From positions 12,007,925 to 12,071,924 of the forward strand of contig OX235266.1 in assembly GCA_944472135.2 (NCBI GenBank): a DNA stretch of 64,000 nt. Reading direction: 5' to 3'. This document shows positions 33,241-43,755 of this stretch, in pieces. The position numbers and the translations under genes were made by a program. The notes under the pieces are model-generated. The model ran no database searches. It had not been told where the DNA came from and saw nothing but the letters and a program-made list of their open reading frames with translations. Each line of letters begins with the position of its first letter. Position 1 is the stretch's first letter. The stretch is from Trichobilharzia regenti. Lineage: Eukaryota; Platyhelminthes; Trematoda; Strigeidida; Schistosomatidae.

Positions 33241-33424
33241 AGAGAGAAGGTCGCGCATGGGGCTAACACCATCCTACTCCGGAAAGACAACCCAGTCCCG
33301 CTGAAATAACTAGACTGATTTGGTAAGCTTTTATATTTGAGTATTTGGATACCTTGAACTGATGATTAATTTATTAGAAGCTACTTTTTACTAGAGCTTG
33401 TAATGGGATGTATGACTCATTTTG

Positions 33425-33665
33425 TATCTTATTTAGCCTAGTGGATTAAATTTGGATGGTGAGTTCGATCTACTCTCAGTGGGAACACCAGTACTAAGGG
33501 GGTGGGATATGGTGGTAAATTCAGCTGATGAATCCAAAATGGGACATAAAGCACTTCCTAGATTCTCCTGTTGACAACCACAAAGTGAGTAACCTAGAGT
33601 GGATGTTGGTATCTGGGAGTACTGTTTATAATTCCAGCAGTACACTTTAGGTGCATTTCAAAGTT
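33425..33665 (+). mobile_element. SINE-like repeat with decayed hammerhead-like core
   Basis: A tRNA-like start (agcctagtggattaaatttg, gtgagttcgatctactc) is followed by CAGCTGATGAATCC (core CUGAUGA at 33,525-33,531), AAAATGGGACATAAAGC and TTCCTAGATTC. Helix I (UUCAG with CUAGAU) is only partly paired and GAAA reads AUAAA. It looks like a relative of Smalpha with a dead ribozyme. A still weaker relative may be at 3,060-3,250. Confidence 0.4.
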
Positions 33666-33829
33666 CAGTAGTCCCCCCCCCTAGTAATGTGATTCATGAC
33701 AAAAATCTTCGAAATTCGATCATTTTTCTAAAATAATTCCCCATTCAAATTTTAGTTTCTCTTATAGAGCTGGTCGAGAAGCCTTAGTTTTACTGCTGTA
33801 TGACTGAATTTCAATACTCTGAAGTACAA

Positions 33830-34372
33830 GTATTCATTGGAGATGATGTTCGGCACTCTTACTATAGAGAACAAGATCTGCAATTTCAACTCCAAGGTGA
33901 AATCAATGCTTCCATATGGTTAAAAGATTGACCTGAGGATCACTAAATGTGTTTCTGACAGCCTACTGTCAACCAACATCAACATTCAACGCTTCCTACG
34001 ATCCTGACGATTAGAAGGTTGACAGGAAAGGAACAAAGAAATCTACTGGTGTAAAGAACCAAGCAAAAAAACGCTGTTGCTTAAAAATATACCGAAGAAA
34101 ACGGAGATTGGCTGGACGTTTGCTGAAGAAACCGATGACTAACGTTATGCGCTACGCAAACCGCCTATTGGAACTCAAATGGGAAGCAACAAGTTGAATA
34201 TACCCTTGAGATTTACGTGGAGAAGATCAAAAGATCAAAAAGGAAACGAAAGCTTACGAGTACTGATGGAGCCAGTTGAAACTGTCGGCTGCGAACTAAT
34301 TGGAGTGGAGACATTCCACTGAAGCCTCTCCATATCCCGGTTAGAACATAAAGAATATTTATTTTTAAAAAT
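33830..34372 (+). mobile_element. RTE-like subfamily 2, 3' end
   Basis: Plus-strand partner of 9,165-9,712. It contains aaatctactggtgtaaagaa, ctattggaactcaaatggga and ends cggttagaacataaagaata with an A/T-rich tail. No open frame. Confidence 0.65.
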
Positions 34373-34424
34373 ATCATACTTTTTACATAAAAAGAATTAT
34401 ACAATCTTCATGAATTTGTGTGAA

Positions 34425-34580
34425 GGGATTTGATTTGTTTCATATTCGACTCTACAGAACCAGTAAGAACCAGCACTGGAGTAGTAAGCAGCTGTTACCT
34501 CCTAGTTTGGGACTCACCATCAGTACGCACCCAAATCGCGGGTTTGAAACCCAACACTTACCGGTCACTAGGCGAGGAAA
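34425..34580 (-). mobile_element. SINE family T fragment
   Basis: Antiparallel to 8,960-9,105. The minus strand gives the B-box region, GTACTGATGGTGAGTCCC and TAACAGCTG. It joins directly to RTE RT sequence at about 34,570, the same junction as at 8,966, so SINE plus RTE were duplicated together or the fusion is a master copy. Confidence 0.6.
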
Positions 34581-34632
34581 CAGGCATAAAATGGACGCTA
34601 ACGAAAAACTTGGAGGATCTGGACTTCGCCAA

Positions 34633-34675
<43 letters not shown>

Positions 34676-35450
34676 TGGTTTCCCACAAACTGGAAGATAT
34701 GCGAACCAACCCACCAGTAACCGACTGCGCAACAAATAAGCAGGAAGAAATGGAGGTGGATTGGCTGGCCATACTTTGAGGAAACCATCAAGTGAGTGAC
34801 ATCACTAGACAAGCCATTGCTCGAGTGGGACCTGACAGAGCAAGAATCGGAAAAGCAAGACAAGCTTTCATTACTCTCAAGTTTGTGTGGTGGTCAACAC
34901 TCAGAACTCAGCATCAAAAATAAGATCCGGATTTTCAACTCCAATGTGAAGTCAGTCAGTGCTACTCACTATACGGATGGATCAGAGACTTGGCCAGTGC
35001 GTCATAAAGAGCATCTCAAACAAACTTCAGACCTTCATCAACAGCTGGCTGTCTTCGCTGAATACCACTCAAGATCAGATGGCCGGCCAGAAAAGCTTAG
35101 CATTAGGGATCTCTGGCAATGAGCGAACCAACACAGCAGGAACCGATTGTGAAATAAATAGGCAGGAAGAAATGGGGGTAGGTGGATTGGCTGGCCATAC
35201 TCTGAGGAAATCATCAAGTGAGTGACATCACTAGACAAGCCATTGCTCGAGTGGAACCCGAAAGGGAAGTGGCGAGTTGGTTGTTAAAGCGAGGGTGACT
35301 TGGAGGAGGTCATGTGCGGAGGAGATGAAAGCATGTAAGCAGACCTTGAGCCAAGTGAAAACTTTATCAGAGAACCGAACGCAGTGGGGACGTGTGGGGC
35401 TAAAGCCCTATGTTCCTCTAGGAATTAAAGGAAGTAATAATATTAATAAG
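34565..35450 (+). mobile_element. RTE-like 3' third with a TA expansion in the catalytic region
   Basis: 34,570-34,636 encodes GIKWTLTKNLEDLDFAND (motif C, FADD to FAND). A TA run at 34,637-34,671 is followed by SHKLEDM. 34,796-35,122 then matches the C-terminal part of the 25.4 kb copy, and the 3' end at 35,405-35,450 (ccctatgttcctctaggaat) carries an AATAATATTAATAA tail. The gap relative to 25,100-25,390 indicates a deletion near 34,690-34,840. Confidence 0.75.
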
Positions 35451-35454
35451 TCAA

Positions 35455-35610
35455 GGTCGGATCCTATTGGTTGAATAGTCTGGGAGGTGGTGTGTGTTCG
35501 ACCCCTGGCGGTGGTCGGCCTACTACTACTAATGAGTCCAAAACTAGGGGGGTCGATACGGCTGTCCAGTACACAGCTTCCTAGATCAATCCGTGATCAA
35601 ATATCAAAAT
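35455..35610 (+). mobile_element. SINE T relative, diverged
   Basis: cctattggttgaatagtctg and gtgttcgacccctgg resemble A and B boxes. CTACTAATGAGTCCAAAACTAGGGGG, with CTGTCCAGTACAC downstream, resembles a decayed SINE T hammerhead block; GAAAC is not present. A third, older relative of the family. Confidence 0.4.
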
Positions 35611-35899
35611 TTTAAGACTATAAAATCGTCATTCAAATAGAAGTAATAAATATCCGTCTTTCAGGAATATATACGTATGTATGTATGTATACATTTAGTC
35701 AATTAAATTATAATATCACATTAGTCGGACTGCTTTTCTGTTTGTTTGTATTATTGTGCACTCTTTCATGTTTTGTTGTTTTTATTTTGAAAATATCGAT
35801 TTTCGATATTGTTGTTCTTTTAATCTGCTGGTCCACAAGGTTGTTCTTTTAAAAATAAAAATGAAGAATTAAATTCTAATTGAGTATACATATAGTAAT

Positions 35900-37625
35900 G
35901 CCTATTCTGTTTGTAAACGGAAATTGATTTTTTTATTCAAAATAAATTTAACTGAAGTGAGCGATCCTAAACAATTCGCTTACAAACACAGCAGAAGTAC
36001 TTTAAATGCAGTTGCAGTCTTGTACCATAACATTGTCTCCAGCTTAGGCAAGGGGGCTAAATTTGTTCGCTGCACCTTCCTAGATTACACATCTGTTTTC
36101 GACTCAGTACCTGGGGACATTTTGTTAAACAAGCTCGTTGAAACTCAAACTGACTGTTGGATTGTCAAATGGCTGCATTCTTATTTCTCAAGAAGAAAGC
36201 AGTACACTGTATGTAGGGGAAAGTCGTCCACTTCATTGCTTACTGAGGCTGGTGTCCGTCATGGCGCTGTCCTTTCTCCTTTTCTGTTTTCTTTATTCTG
36301 GCATGATTTGCCTCACTCTGATGATGAAATGAACTTTGTTAAGTATGCCGATGATCTAACTATTTCAGCGTCTGTTAACTCCCAGCTTGATTGTGCTAAG
36401 ATGAACAGTTTTCTATCAGGAGTTAACAAATGGTCTTCGTCTAACGGCCTTAAACTAAATCCTTCCAAATGTCAAACTGTTAATTTCAGTTTCCGTTGTA
36501 AACGAAAGCTAGATGAAGCTGTTGGTTCCTATGACCATTGCAAAATTGATGACACTGATATAGAAATCAAGTCTGAAGTTAAGTATCTTAGATTAATTCT
36601 TTCTTCTGACCTATCCACGTCTTCCCATGTCTTAGCGATTTCTAAAAGAATATTTCGTCTGAAACTTTAGATTAAGTTAATTTAAGGCACTCAGGCATAT
36701 GACCCAACCAACGCCTCCTCCTCCCACCGTTTGTCAACTCGTGCGTCTTACCTATTCTTGTTTACTGTTCACCCTTGTTTATTCTTCCCTGGATTGCTTA
36801 GAAAAGACGATGTCATACTATGTCGTAGACCTCTGATGACTGTCATTAGGACGAGTGGTGGCATACCACCATTGGGCTACATCGTTGACATTGTCACTTG
36901 ATAAGCACTTGATGTCATGCAAAAAATTTGCTAGAGGAATTTTGTCAGACTGTGAGCATCCACCACAGCACCCACAGCTTCAACCTTTTTGTCTCCTCCT
37001 CAGGTAAAAGAAGAAGTCTTTTCAGAAGACTTTATGCACGCACATGTCCAAGTATAAAAATTCCACTACACCATATTTGGCTGCACGTACTTTATATGAT
37101 GAACATAGTGTTAGGCATGAACTAACTAACTAACCTTCTTTGCACTACTGAATAAACGATTTCCTCCACCCTTACAACATCAACTTTTATTGTTATTGTT
37201 CTTCTTATATTTGTAATCCTCTCAATTTTTTTGTTTTTATTTGTTTATTTTTTTTCATAAGTGTGAACAGTATTTAAGCTGTGTTATAAGTGTTAATCTT
37301 GTATTTCCCCTCACCATTCTGCTATATCAACAGAACATTAGATTCAATATTCTATGGTAACATGCTAAAATTTTCAAACTGAGTGTATCGAGAATACTGT
37401 TTGAAATAAACTCACTGTTATTATTATTATTATAATATTTAATATTGTCAATTCGTACTTCGAATATTTTTGACTTTATATCGTAAACGTGGACAAATTT
37501 CTCTGGTTGATTTTGTTTTAATTTTTAATTTTATTTATATTTTGAGTAAATCAGATGCAATATTGTGACAAATGCTAAGAATTCCATTCTGTATTATGAG
37601 TACTGTTTTTGGAATAAAGTTAAGT
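35900..37625 (+). mobile_element. CR1-like non-LTR retrotransposon, 5'-truncated
   Basis: It comprises the RT from 35,924 to 36,670, a decayed C-terminal region to 37,130 and a 3' UTR with an ATT tract at 37,421-37,436. A further 190 bp ends at ggaataaagttaag near 37,625. The 3' ends match the minus copy at 30,134-31,166. The clade (SR1/Perere-like CR1) is inferred from RT motifs. Confidence 0.75.
35924..36670 (+). pseudogene. CR1-like reverse transcriptase (partial, open for 248 codons)
   Basis: RT motifs in order: DPKQFAYKHSRST (motif 2 region), CTFLDYTSVFDSVPGDILL (motif A, with D-x-x-x-V-F-D), TEAGVRHGAVLSPFLFSLFW (motif B; the usual VPQG reads VRHG), FVKYADDLTI (motif C, YADD intact), LKLNPSKCQ (motif D), VKYLRLILSS (motif E; LG to LR). 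The catalytic aspartates are kept, but the 5' part with the endonuclease is missing and the frame ends early at 36,668. The listed ATG is internal. The related copy at 60,795 is more broken. Confidence 0.85.
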
Positions 37626-37904
37626 AAATTATCAAATTATATATATATATATATATATGAAAGAAAGCGTTTAGTAAACATGCATGAAATGTATATCGAT
37701 TAGATACTGTGGAGAGAGAGAGAGCGAGAGTGGCCAATGTCCTCGGTGTCAGTGCAGCCTGAATTCTATCAGTCGAGATTACAGTGTGATGACCATCAAG
37801 TTAGGTTGCCTGTCATTATTGTGGTGCACTCTGATGTGATGTTAGATGACTAAGGACGGTCATGGATGACATTGGCAACTCCCCGAATATTATTTATTGT
37901 TGTT

Positions 37905-38330
37905 TTTATTGAAGCGCTTCCGTGGGGTAGCGGTTTGGACGCCCGCCGACCGTGTACATGGTCCGGGGTTCGAGCCTTTCCTGATGCACTCCCTTACCCC
38001 AGTAAGCCAGAAATTTTTTTCTTGATTGCAGCTTGATTTCATACCGTATTTTTGGTACAAGTATGGAATTTTCAGCATGTGATATTGGTAGCCCAAATTA
38101 AGCAGGCCGACCATAGATATCAGGTGTGCATCGGCAGGGGATCGAACCCTGAAGCATATGCATGGTCGGCGAGCGATCTAACCACATGTACCACCGACGC
38201 ACAAACTGGTAAAGAGGATAGGTTGGGCATGAGACTAGCAACCCCATCCTGTAAAATAAACACTGCTTAAGAAACTTCAAGACACTAGCTTGAAGCCCTA
38301 TTTCCCACCGAGGAACGTGCCCAGCTAGCA
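37905..38330. mobile_element. SINE family A split by a minus-oriented SINE family B
   Basis: 37,918-38,012 is a plus family A head (gtagcggtttggacgc, B box ggggttcgagcc) up to ccagaaat. 38,013-38,204 is family B on the minus strand (plus: cttgattgcagcttgatttc ... ggatcgaaccctg ... accaccgacgcac). 38,205-38,330 resumes family A (aactggtaaagagga, ggttgggcatgagactagca) to its 3' end ccctatttcccaccgaggaa. Exact edges are uncertain by a few bases. Confidence 0.75.
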
Positions 38331-38424
38331 GTTTTTTTCGGGCGCATTGCAGATGTTTGGGTAGACTTAGGGAACATTGCAGACTTTTTATGGCAGGCTT
38401 AGGGACATGGAAGGAATGCAAAAA

Positions 38425-39160
38425 ATTATTATAAATGTTCCCTTGGGTTACAAGTGGAACATAATTGAACTTCACCAGGACGTCTCCACCTTGCTCTTTT
38501 TTATGTAGTGGTCCTTTTAAGCTGGCCCCAAGGTTGCGCAAACGTCTTCACCTCCTCCTCTTTCTTACAAGATCTCCTCCATAGCACTCTTGAAGTGACG
38601 TCCAACTTGTCGTTTCCCATTGAAGTTTCACTCGACAGATGGCTTGGCTGTCACGCTATGTCATTCTACAATCCCACTAGCGTGTGCCAAAGACATCTCT
38701 ATTTTCTTCTGCAATAGGTTCTCACCTGTTGGTTCGTTCCCACAGTATCTTGTTGCTAATTCTTTCTGGCCGGAGATTTAATCTTCAGCATGCACAGAAG
38801 GCGACTATTGATAAAAGTTTGCAGCTGTCTGTCAGAAATGCTTTAACGTTTACCTTAACATCAGTGACCAGTAGGGTGCAGCAGGTCGAGTGTGGGGACA
38901 AATACTCACCGGAGATATTGGCGAACCCAAATCCCTACAAACCAACACTTGAATATTCTAATTTTGTTGTTTATGCTGCCTGAGTGGAGGAGATTTCTAA
39001 ACCGGTTTCAGTGTGATGAAGCTTTGTCTTGCCCCTTTCCGATTCCGGCTTTGACATTCTCATCCGTTCCAAATGCCTGCAGCTGAAATGATGCTGCCTA
39101 GTTTCACTAGACTGCTAGTTTTCTAGCCGGTCCGAAGCCAGGGAAAAGAGGCGGAGTTGG
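38425..39160 (-). mobile_element. RTE-like 3' third, truncated, with SINE T fragment
   Basis: The ATT tail at 38,428-38,440 and gttcccttgggttacaagtg mark the 3' end on the minus strand. Sequence follows the RTE to about 38,850. 38,865-38,955 is a SINE T head-to-tail junction (gcagcaggtcgagtgtgggg, then caaatccctacaaaccaaca). RTE resumes to about 39,110. Confidence 0.6.
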
Positions 39161-39734
39161 GCTCAGGGCTAGCGGCCCTACTCCGAAAAATCAATAAAAC
39201 TGATCCAGAAACTTCAACGCACAAGAAAAATAGAAAAAAATAGAAAAAACTCGAATAGCTCAGGGGTAACATCTGTTATTTAATTCTGGATGACGACTGG
39301 TTGGAACCCCAGAGAGAACATGAATCCCATTAAAGACTGAAGGTACACCTTCCTCATGAGTACCAAAAAACATGAAGCCTAGGTCAGGCAGAGGGCTTTT
39401 TGCTCATTGATTACCTCCAAAATATCCAACATGCATGAGATGTATTGATTGACTAATGCTAACAGCCAAACCCTTCACAGATACTCTCGAATTCAGTATC
39501 ATCAGGTTTGACAGGCAAAGTCTCAGATGAAAAGTTGATGTACTGATAACTTGACAGTAAAATATCATTGATTCACGCATTCATTCACATTACAGTTGGG
39601 CGATACTAGTGGTAATGATTCCAGTGAAAAAGTGACCTCTGGTTAGCTTGTTAGATCTGTGGGGGGCTAGACAGGTAACTCAGGAATCATATGAAATATA
39701 GATAAACGATTACGTTGTAAAGAAAGCGTTGCTC

Positions 39735-40020
39735 GAATAGGAACTAAAACAAAGTTAAATAAGTAAACGGAACAAAGTAATATAATCAGTTGGTGGATGG
39801 TGACTAGCATTGGTAGAATCCAGGATAACACGCATTTCGTCCTGTTTGGGACTCGTCAGCTGGATGTGCCTGCATTCCCCAGTGAGTGACTGATGATGTT
39901 CCCACCACCGAGGCTCTGACTCAGTGCCCATAGTTTGAAACACCAAAACGCGTTATCCACTAGATCACTTGGGCCACGAGAGCTGGCCACCTCTTGTGTA
40001 ATGGTTCATATTAACTATTT
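39735..40020 (-). mobile_element. Smalpha-type hammerhead SINE, minus copy
   Basis: Minus orientation: tRNA-like start (ataacgcgttttggtgtttc..., 39,930-39,960), a hammerhead at 39,866-39,818, and a tail beyond 39,790. It lies head to head with the plus copy that follows. Confidence 0.7.
39818..39866 (-). ncRNA. Smalpha hammerhead ribozyme, near intact
   Basis: Minus strand: helix I CAUCCAG (39,866-39,860), core CUGACGA (39,859-39,853; only position 7, which tolerates any base, differs from CUGAUGA), helix II GUCC-CAAACA-GGAC, then GAAA (39,838-39,835). Helix III is short (A-U, U-A, G.U with loop CGUGU), then UC, and the return strand CUGGAU (39,823-39,818). Six helix I pairs form. Schistosome Smalpha repeats are known to encode active hammerheads of this form. 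Confidence 0.8.
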
Positions 40021-40390
40021 AATTGAATTTTAGATTTTCCTGTCGACTGATTGGACCGAAGTGTTCGGTCTCACATTGACATGTCGACTTCTTGTTGGAT
40101 AACGCTTTGGTTGGCGTTTGAAACTATGGTCACTGGGTTCGAGCCTCGGGGGTGGGAACATCATCACTCACTCACTGGGGAATGCAGGCACATCCAGCTG
40201 ACGAGTCCCAAATGGGACGAAATGCGTATTATCCTGGATTCTACTGCTAGTCACCATCCCCCAGTTAACTTCTGCTGACATGGCCAAATATCGCCGAAGC
40301 ATCTGCACAAGAAACCGACAGACATGTCAACCTGAGACTGAGCACTTCGGTCCAATCAATTGACGGAAAAATCTCAAATTCAATCAAAGT
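40021..40390 (+). mobile_element. Smalpha-type hammerhead SINE, plus copy
   Basis: It begins gactgattggaccgaagtgt. It has a tRNA-like part (ttgttggataacgctttggt ... cactgggttcgagcctcggg, B box at about 40,133-40,148), the hammerhead at 40,191-40,239, and a 3' part ending cttcggtccaatcaattgac. Start and end carry inverted ctgattggaccgaagtg / cacttcggtccaatcaa strings. Confidence 0.75.
40191..40239 (+). ncRNA. Smalpha hammerhead ribozyme, near intact
   Basis: Helix I AUCCAG (40,192-40,197) pairs with CUGGAU (40,234-40,239). The core CUGACGA is at 40,198-40,204. Helix II is GUCCC-AAAU-GGGAC (40,205-40,218, five pairs), followed by GAAA at 40,219-40,222. Helix III is short (A-U, U-A, G.U, loop CGUAU) and UC is at 40,232-40,233. 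All invariant core bases are present. The predicted cut is between 40,233 and 40,234. Confidence 0.8.
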
Positions 40391-40599
40391 AATATATGTT
40401 TGAAGGGTTTGAGTAGAATTCGACTAAAATTGAATAAGAGTCACGTTAGCGAAATTGCGTGTTTATTGTGTTAAGACAGTTCAGGTCCACTGCTAGCTTA
40501 CTGATTGAACAAACTATTTTTTATACAGTGGTCGCTTGTGAAGTTTCAAAAAACATTGATTGGTACCCTCTTCGTAAGATTTCCTCGTATTCTGTAGAT

Positions 40600-41000
40600 G
40601 TAGACTTTCATCGACAACTGGTTTTGCTTCAAACTCAACACCAGATTTCTGGTAGGGAAGCATTGGCAAAGAGAAACTCCTGGAACATACCAACAGGCGA
40701 GAACGGGCTCAACAAATCTACAGGAGAAAATGTAGATGTCACGGACATAGACACACTGAAGAGACCGCGTCGAATGACATCGCACACCAGCTTGACCATC
40801 GCTCGAGTGGAATCTAAGTGAGCAATGACGAGTGGGGCGTCACTTCGAGGATGACATGGTGGAGGTCATGAGAAGAGGAGATGAAAGCTTGTAAGAAACT
40901 GCATGGCCAACTGAAGACGACCGCAAAGTATAGGACGAAATGGGATGTGTCGGTGAATCACTATGTTCCACTCGGAACCCAATGGAATAATAGCAACACT
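40600..41000 (+). mobile_element. RTE-like 3' end; start of the second copy of the 2 kb inverted segment
   Basis: RTE C-terminal remnants (aactcctggaacataccaac) run to ctatgttccactcggaaccc and an aatggaataatagcaac tail at about 41,000. From about 40,840 rightward, the region to 42,920 is antiparallel to 19,478-21,560. Confidence 0.65.
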
Positions 41001-41990
41001 GATGCTTTTCAAACTGAAAGTTGCACTGAAAATTCTTTTCTGACGTACGTATTACCACTGGAATTATATTCATGAAGTATGTTACATTTGCTACACTTTC
41101 ATCGGAAAATCTGATTTGGTACTAATATCTACACAGTGTCATGGATTAAAGGAGGCAGTAGGTTCAGAAGTTAAACGTGTCCTTTTGAATTTTCATGAAA
41201 TCATTCTGGTATATTTTGAACTGTTTATTGAAAGGCTCTGATATCCTACGGATCAAGCAGGCGGTGCGACTACAAAGAAGGGATATGCCATATAATCGTT
41301 GATATTATCGTATCGTTTGATCAATCGCAGCAAATGTTCTTGGAAGAGACAAACCTTTATCATTCATTCATGGTGAAGGGTTGCAAATCAGTTCAATCCG
41401 TATTAAAACTGTCGTCGAAGTGATGTTGTGTAGAATGACAACCACATCTTGGTAATTAAAGAACTATGCAGCTCAGAGAACACAACCACATCCAGAGAAG
41501 TATAAGAAAGGTAGAAATTAGGTCGCCTATAGCTTTTACTCTTACCCCACCCCTCATTGAGTAGAATAAACTGATCTGACGTTTTACATTTTGCATAGTT
41601 ATATGTCAGATATACAAAGAGATAGAGAGAGCGAGTGAGAGAGAGAGAGAGACAGTCAGTCAGGATGAATGTAGCAGTGTAAACATTTGCTTAGATAAGC
41701 AGTGAAGAATGAACACGCAGAATAAGAATGTCCACGTGTGAAAAGCAGAAAATTTATTGATCCGACTGTTGGTTGAGTTGTAGATATTAATAGAGCATAG
41801 TAAGTAAGTAAGCAAGCAAGCAAGCAAGTAAGCATAAATGCAAAGATATATTTCTGTTTAGAAGCATGTCACACATTTTAATCAGTTGATTTAACTTGAA
41901 AAGTCATATGGTAGTGATGACAGTCAACGATAACACGATTTGTGAATCAAGATGGCGAAGAAAGTCTCATTTGATTTTAAGCACATTAAG
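41001..41990. other. Non-coding core of the inverted segment, second copy
   Basis: No gene is seen. It contains a GA-rich microsatellite at 41,615-41,655 and a gtaagtaagtaagcaagcaa run near 41,800. It is antiparallel to 20,400-21,360. It has a piece at about 41,245-41,310 (aagcaggcggtgcgactaca) that differs from the other copy, a small indel difference. Confidence 0.5.
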
Positions 41991-42920
41991 CTTATTATTA
42001 TTATTATTGTCATTTCGTGTTATTCTCTTGGGTTTCCGAGTGGAACAAGGGACTTTCATAGGATGTTGCCATTTCGATCTGCTATCTGAAGTGTTTCTTT
42101 TGAGCTGTATTCGCTATCAGCCATGAGCTATCATCTCCTTTTCGTGTATTCTCCACCGTGACATTCTGGGATGCGCAATTGGTCTTTTTACATTCGAATT
42201 CCATTCGACGGATTACCTGGTGCATGGCGTCACTCAACAGTCTCCTCCTTAGCGTGTGTCTCATTCATCTTCATCTCTTTAGGTTTTTTTTGGGTGGTAG
42301 ATTTTTTGTTAGTTCGTTGCCTGGTGGGCGAAAATCCTAGTTTGAGTATCGTTTCTGGCAGGCGATCTGACATTCACTGTGAAGCGATAGCTGCTCTTGA
42401 AAGTTTGCAGTAGCCCGTTGGAAATGCCTTTGATGACTTGTGTGTCACTTGTTTAGACAGCATAGAAGCAATGATCTGACAATGGTGTTGAAGATTTGGA
42501 CACTGATTTCAACATAATGAAGGTTTGTTTTACTCTCCTGATCCTGGCCAGCTTTGACGTCATCAGACTTGCTGTCCACTGTTGAAAAGATACTGTTGTA
42601 ATGGTAACTAGTAGAGGTGAATTCCTTCATATCGCTCCCGTTGGTGGTGATTGATACTTGGTGTTGTTGTTGGTGGTGGTGGTTAGTTGGGTGTCTCCAT
42701 GACCTCCGTCGCCCACTTCACTGGCTAATCGCGAAACCCAAAACATTTAGAAAGGTCTACCATGTGACTAGGAACCAACCCTATTCCGAAGGATCTTTCT
42801 AATCACTGAAGAAGCTTCAAAGCACAGAAGAAAATGATACCTAAGAAGCACTTTGAGCGGGAGGCATCATATTCACCTGTCTATTGTGAATCTTGGAATT
42901 TGAAGTGAAAAAGTTTGTTG
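41991..42920 (-). mobile_element. RTE-like 3' end, second copy within the inverted segment
   Basis: The 3' tail at 41,994-42,012 (attattattattattgtcatt) and gggtttccgagtggaacaag are followed by decayed RTE sequence with the gttggtgttgttgttggtgg region near 42,660-42,690. Antiparallel to 19,478-20,395. Confidence 0.6.
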
Positions 42921-43685
42921 TTGTTGGTGGTTTTGAATGGAATTCAAATGAAATTGTTGTTACGAGCAGATGGTGAGAAATAACAGTCGAGTGTATTTCA
43001 GATTGGAACGATTTTCTTCGGAGTTTTACTGTGTGATTCATAAGCCTTTAGACAAAGTGATTTTAGCAGTTCACTAATTCCTTTTTTGTTATTTTATTAA
43101 ATAGAAGGTTGTCGGAGATTACACGAAACTAACTAAATTTGACCACGGAAAACACTATTATCGAATGAAATGAGCCATTCTTCATTATTGCGGATATTTC
43201 ATTCTTTTGTTTACTGAGCTCTTTTCAGAGGTGAATCTCTCTGTCCCACAAATTTTTATCCAAGGAGACGTCACTTTTTATATATACTGTCTTTATCTCC
43301 TGTTATAAATAGCACACACCACGATGTCGTCTTGGTATACCGCCAGTGATATATTCATCTTACACATCAGATGGAGTAATGAATTGTTTGTTATCTCTTG
43401 CAATGAAACACTTTCCTTTTTGGTCTATTCCAAAACCGAAGTGCCCTCTACATGCCGGATGCAATTTTTCGGATTGTAGTTTTGATAAATTTTCATACCG
43501 CAATCGAGATTGCTAACTGTCTCGTGGCTTTTCCTAATTCTGTGATATCTGTTGATTCAGACAGTGATCAGTGGAAATAGGGATGCCTCAAGTAAACTGA
43601 TAAGCTACTGAATTCCCTTGTGAGTGATATTCCATCGACTTGTTTCCATGGGCTCCTTGTTCATCATCGTAAGCCCCCTTTCTAC
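42921..43685. other. No gene seen; contains half of a diverged direct repeat
   Basis: 43,232-43,420 (tgaatctctctgtcccacaa, catcagatggagtaatg) recurs in the same orientation, about three quarters identical by eye, at 48,040-48,215. The two lie on either side of the nested transposons, so an older local duplication or repeat family predates them. Confidence 0.4.
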
Positions 43686-43755
43686 AACCTTGATATGTAC
43701 CCACATGATGTGTGTGTTTGTTTTTGACAGTCTCTTATATTTTGCTATGTGTGTT

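Noticed and set aside
34558..34863. Frames reading IYIYIYIY
   Set aside because: TA microsatellite translated; surrounding frame is SINE and RTE shadow.
38098..38541. 147-codon minus-strand frame
   Set aside because: Runs through SINE B, SINE A and an RTE tail; composite of repeats.
40459..40821. 120-codon plus-strand frame
   Set aside because: Overlaps an RTE 3' end (same DNA as known tails); no protein family recognised.
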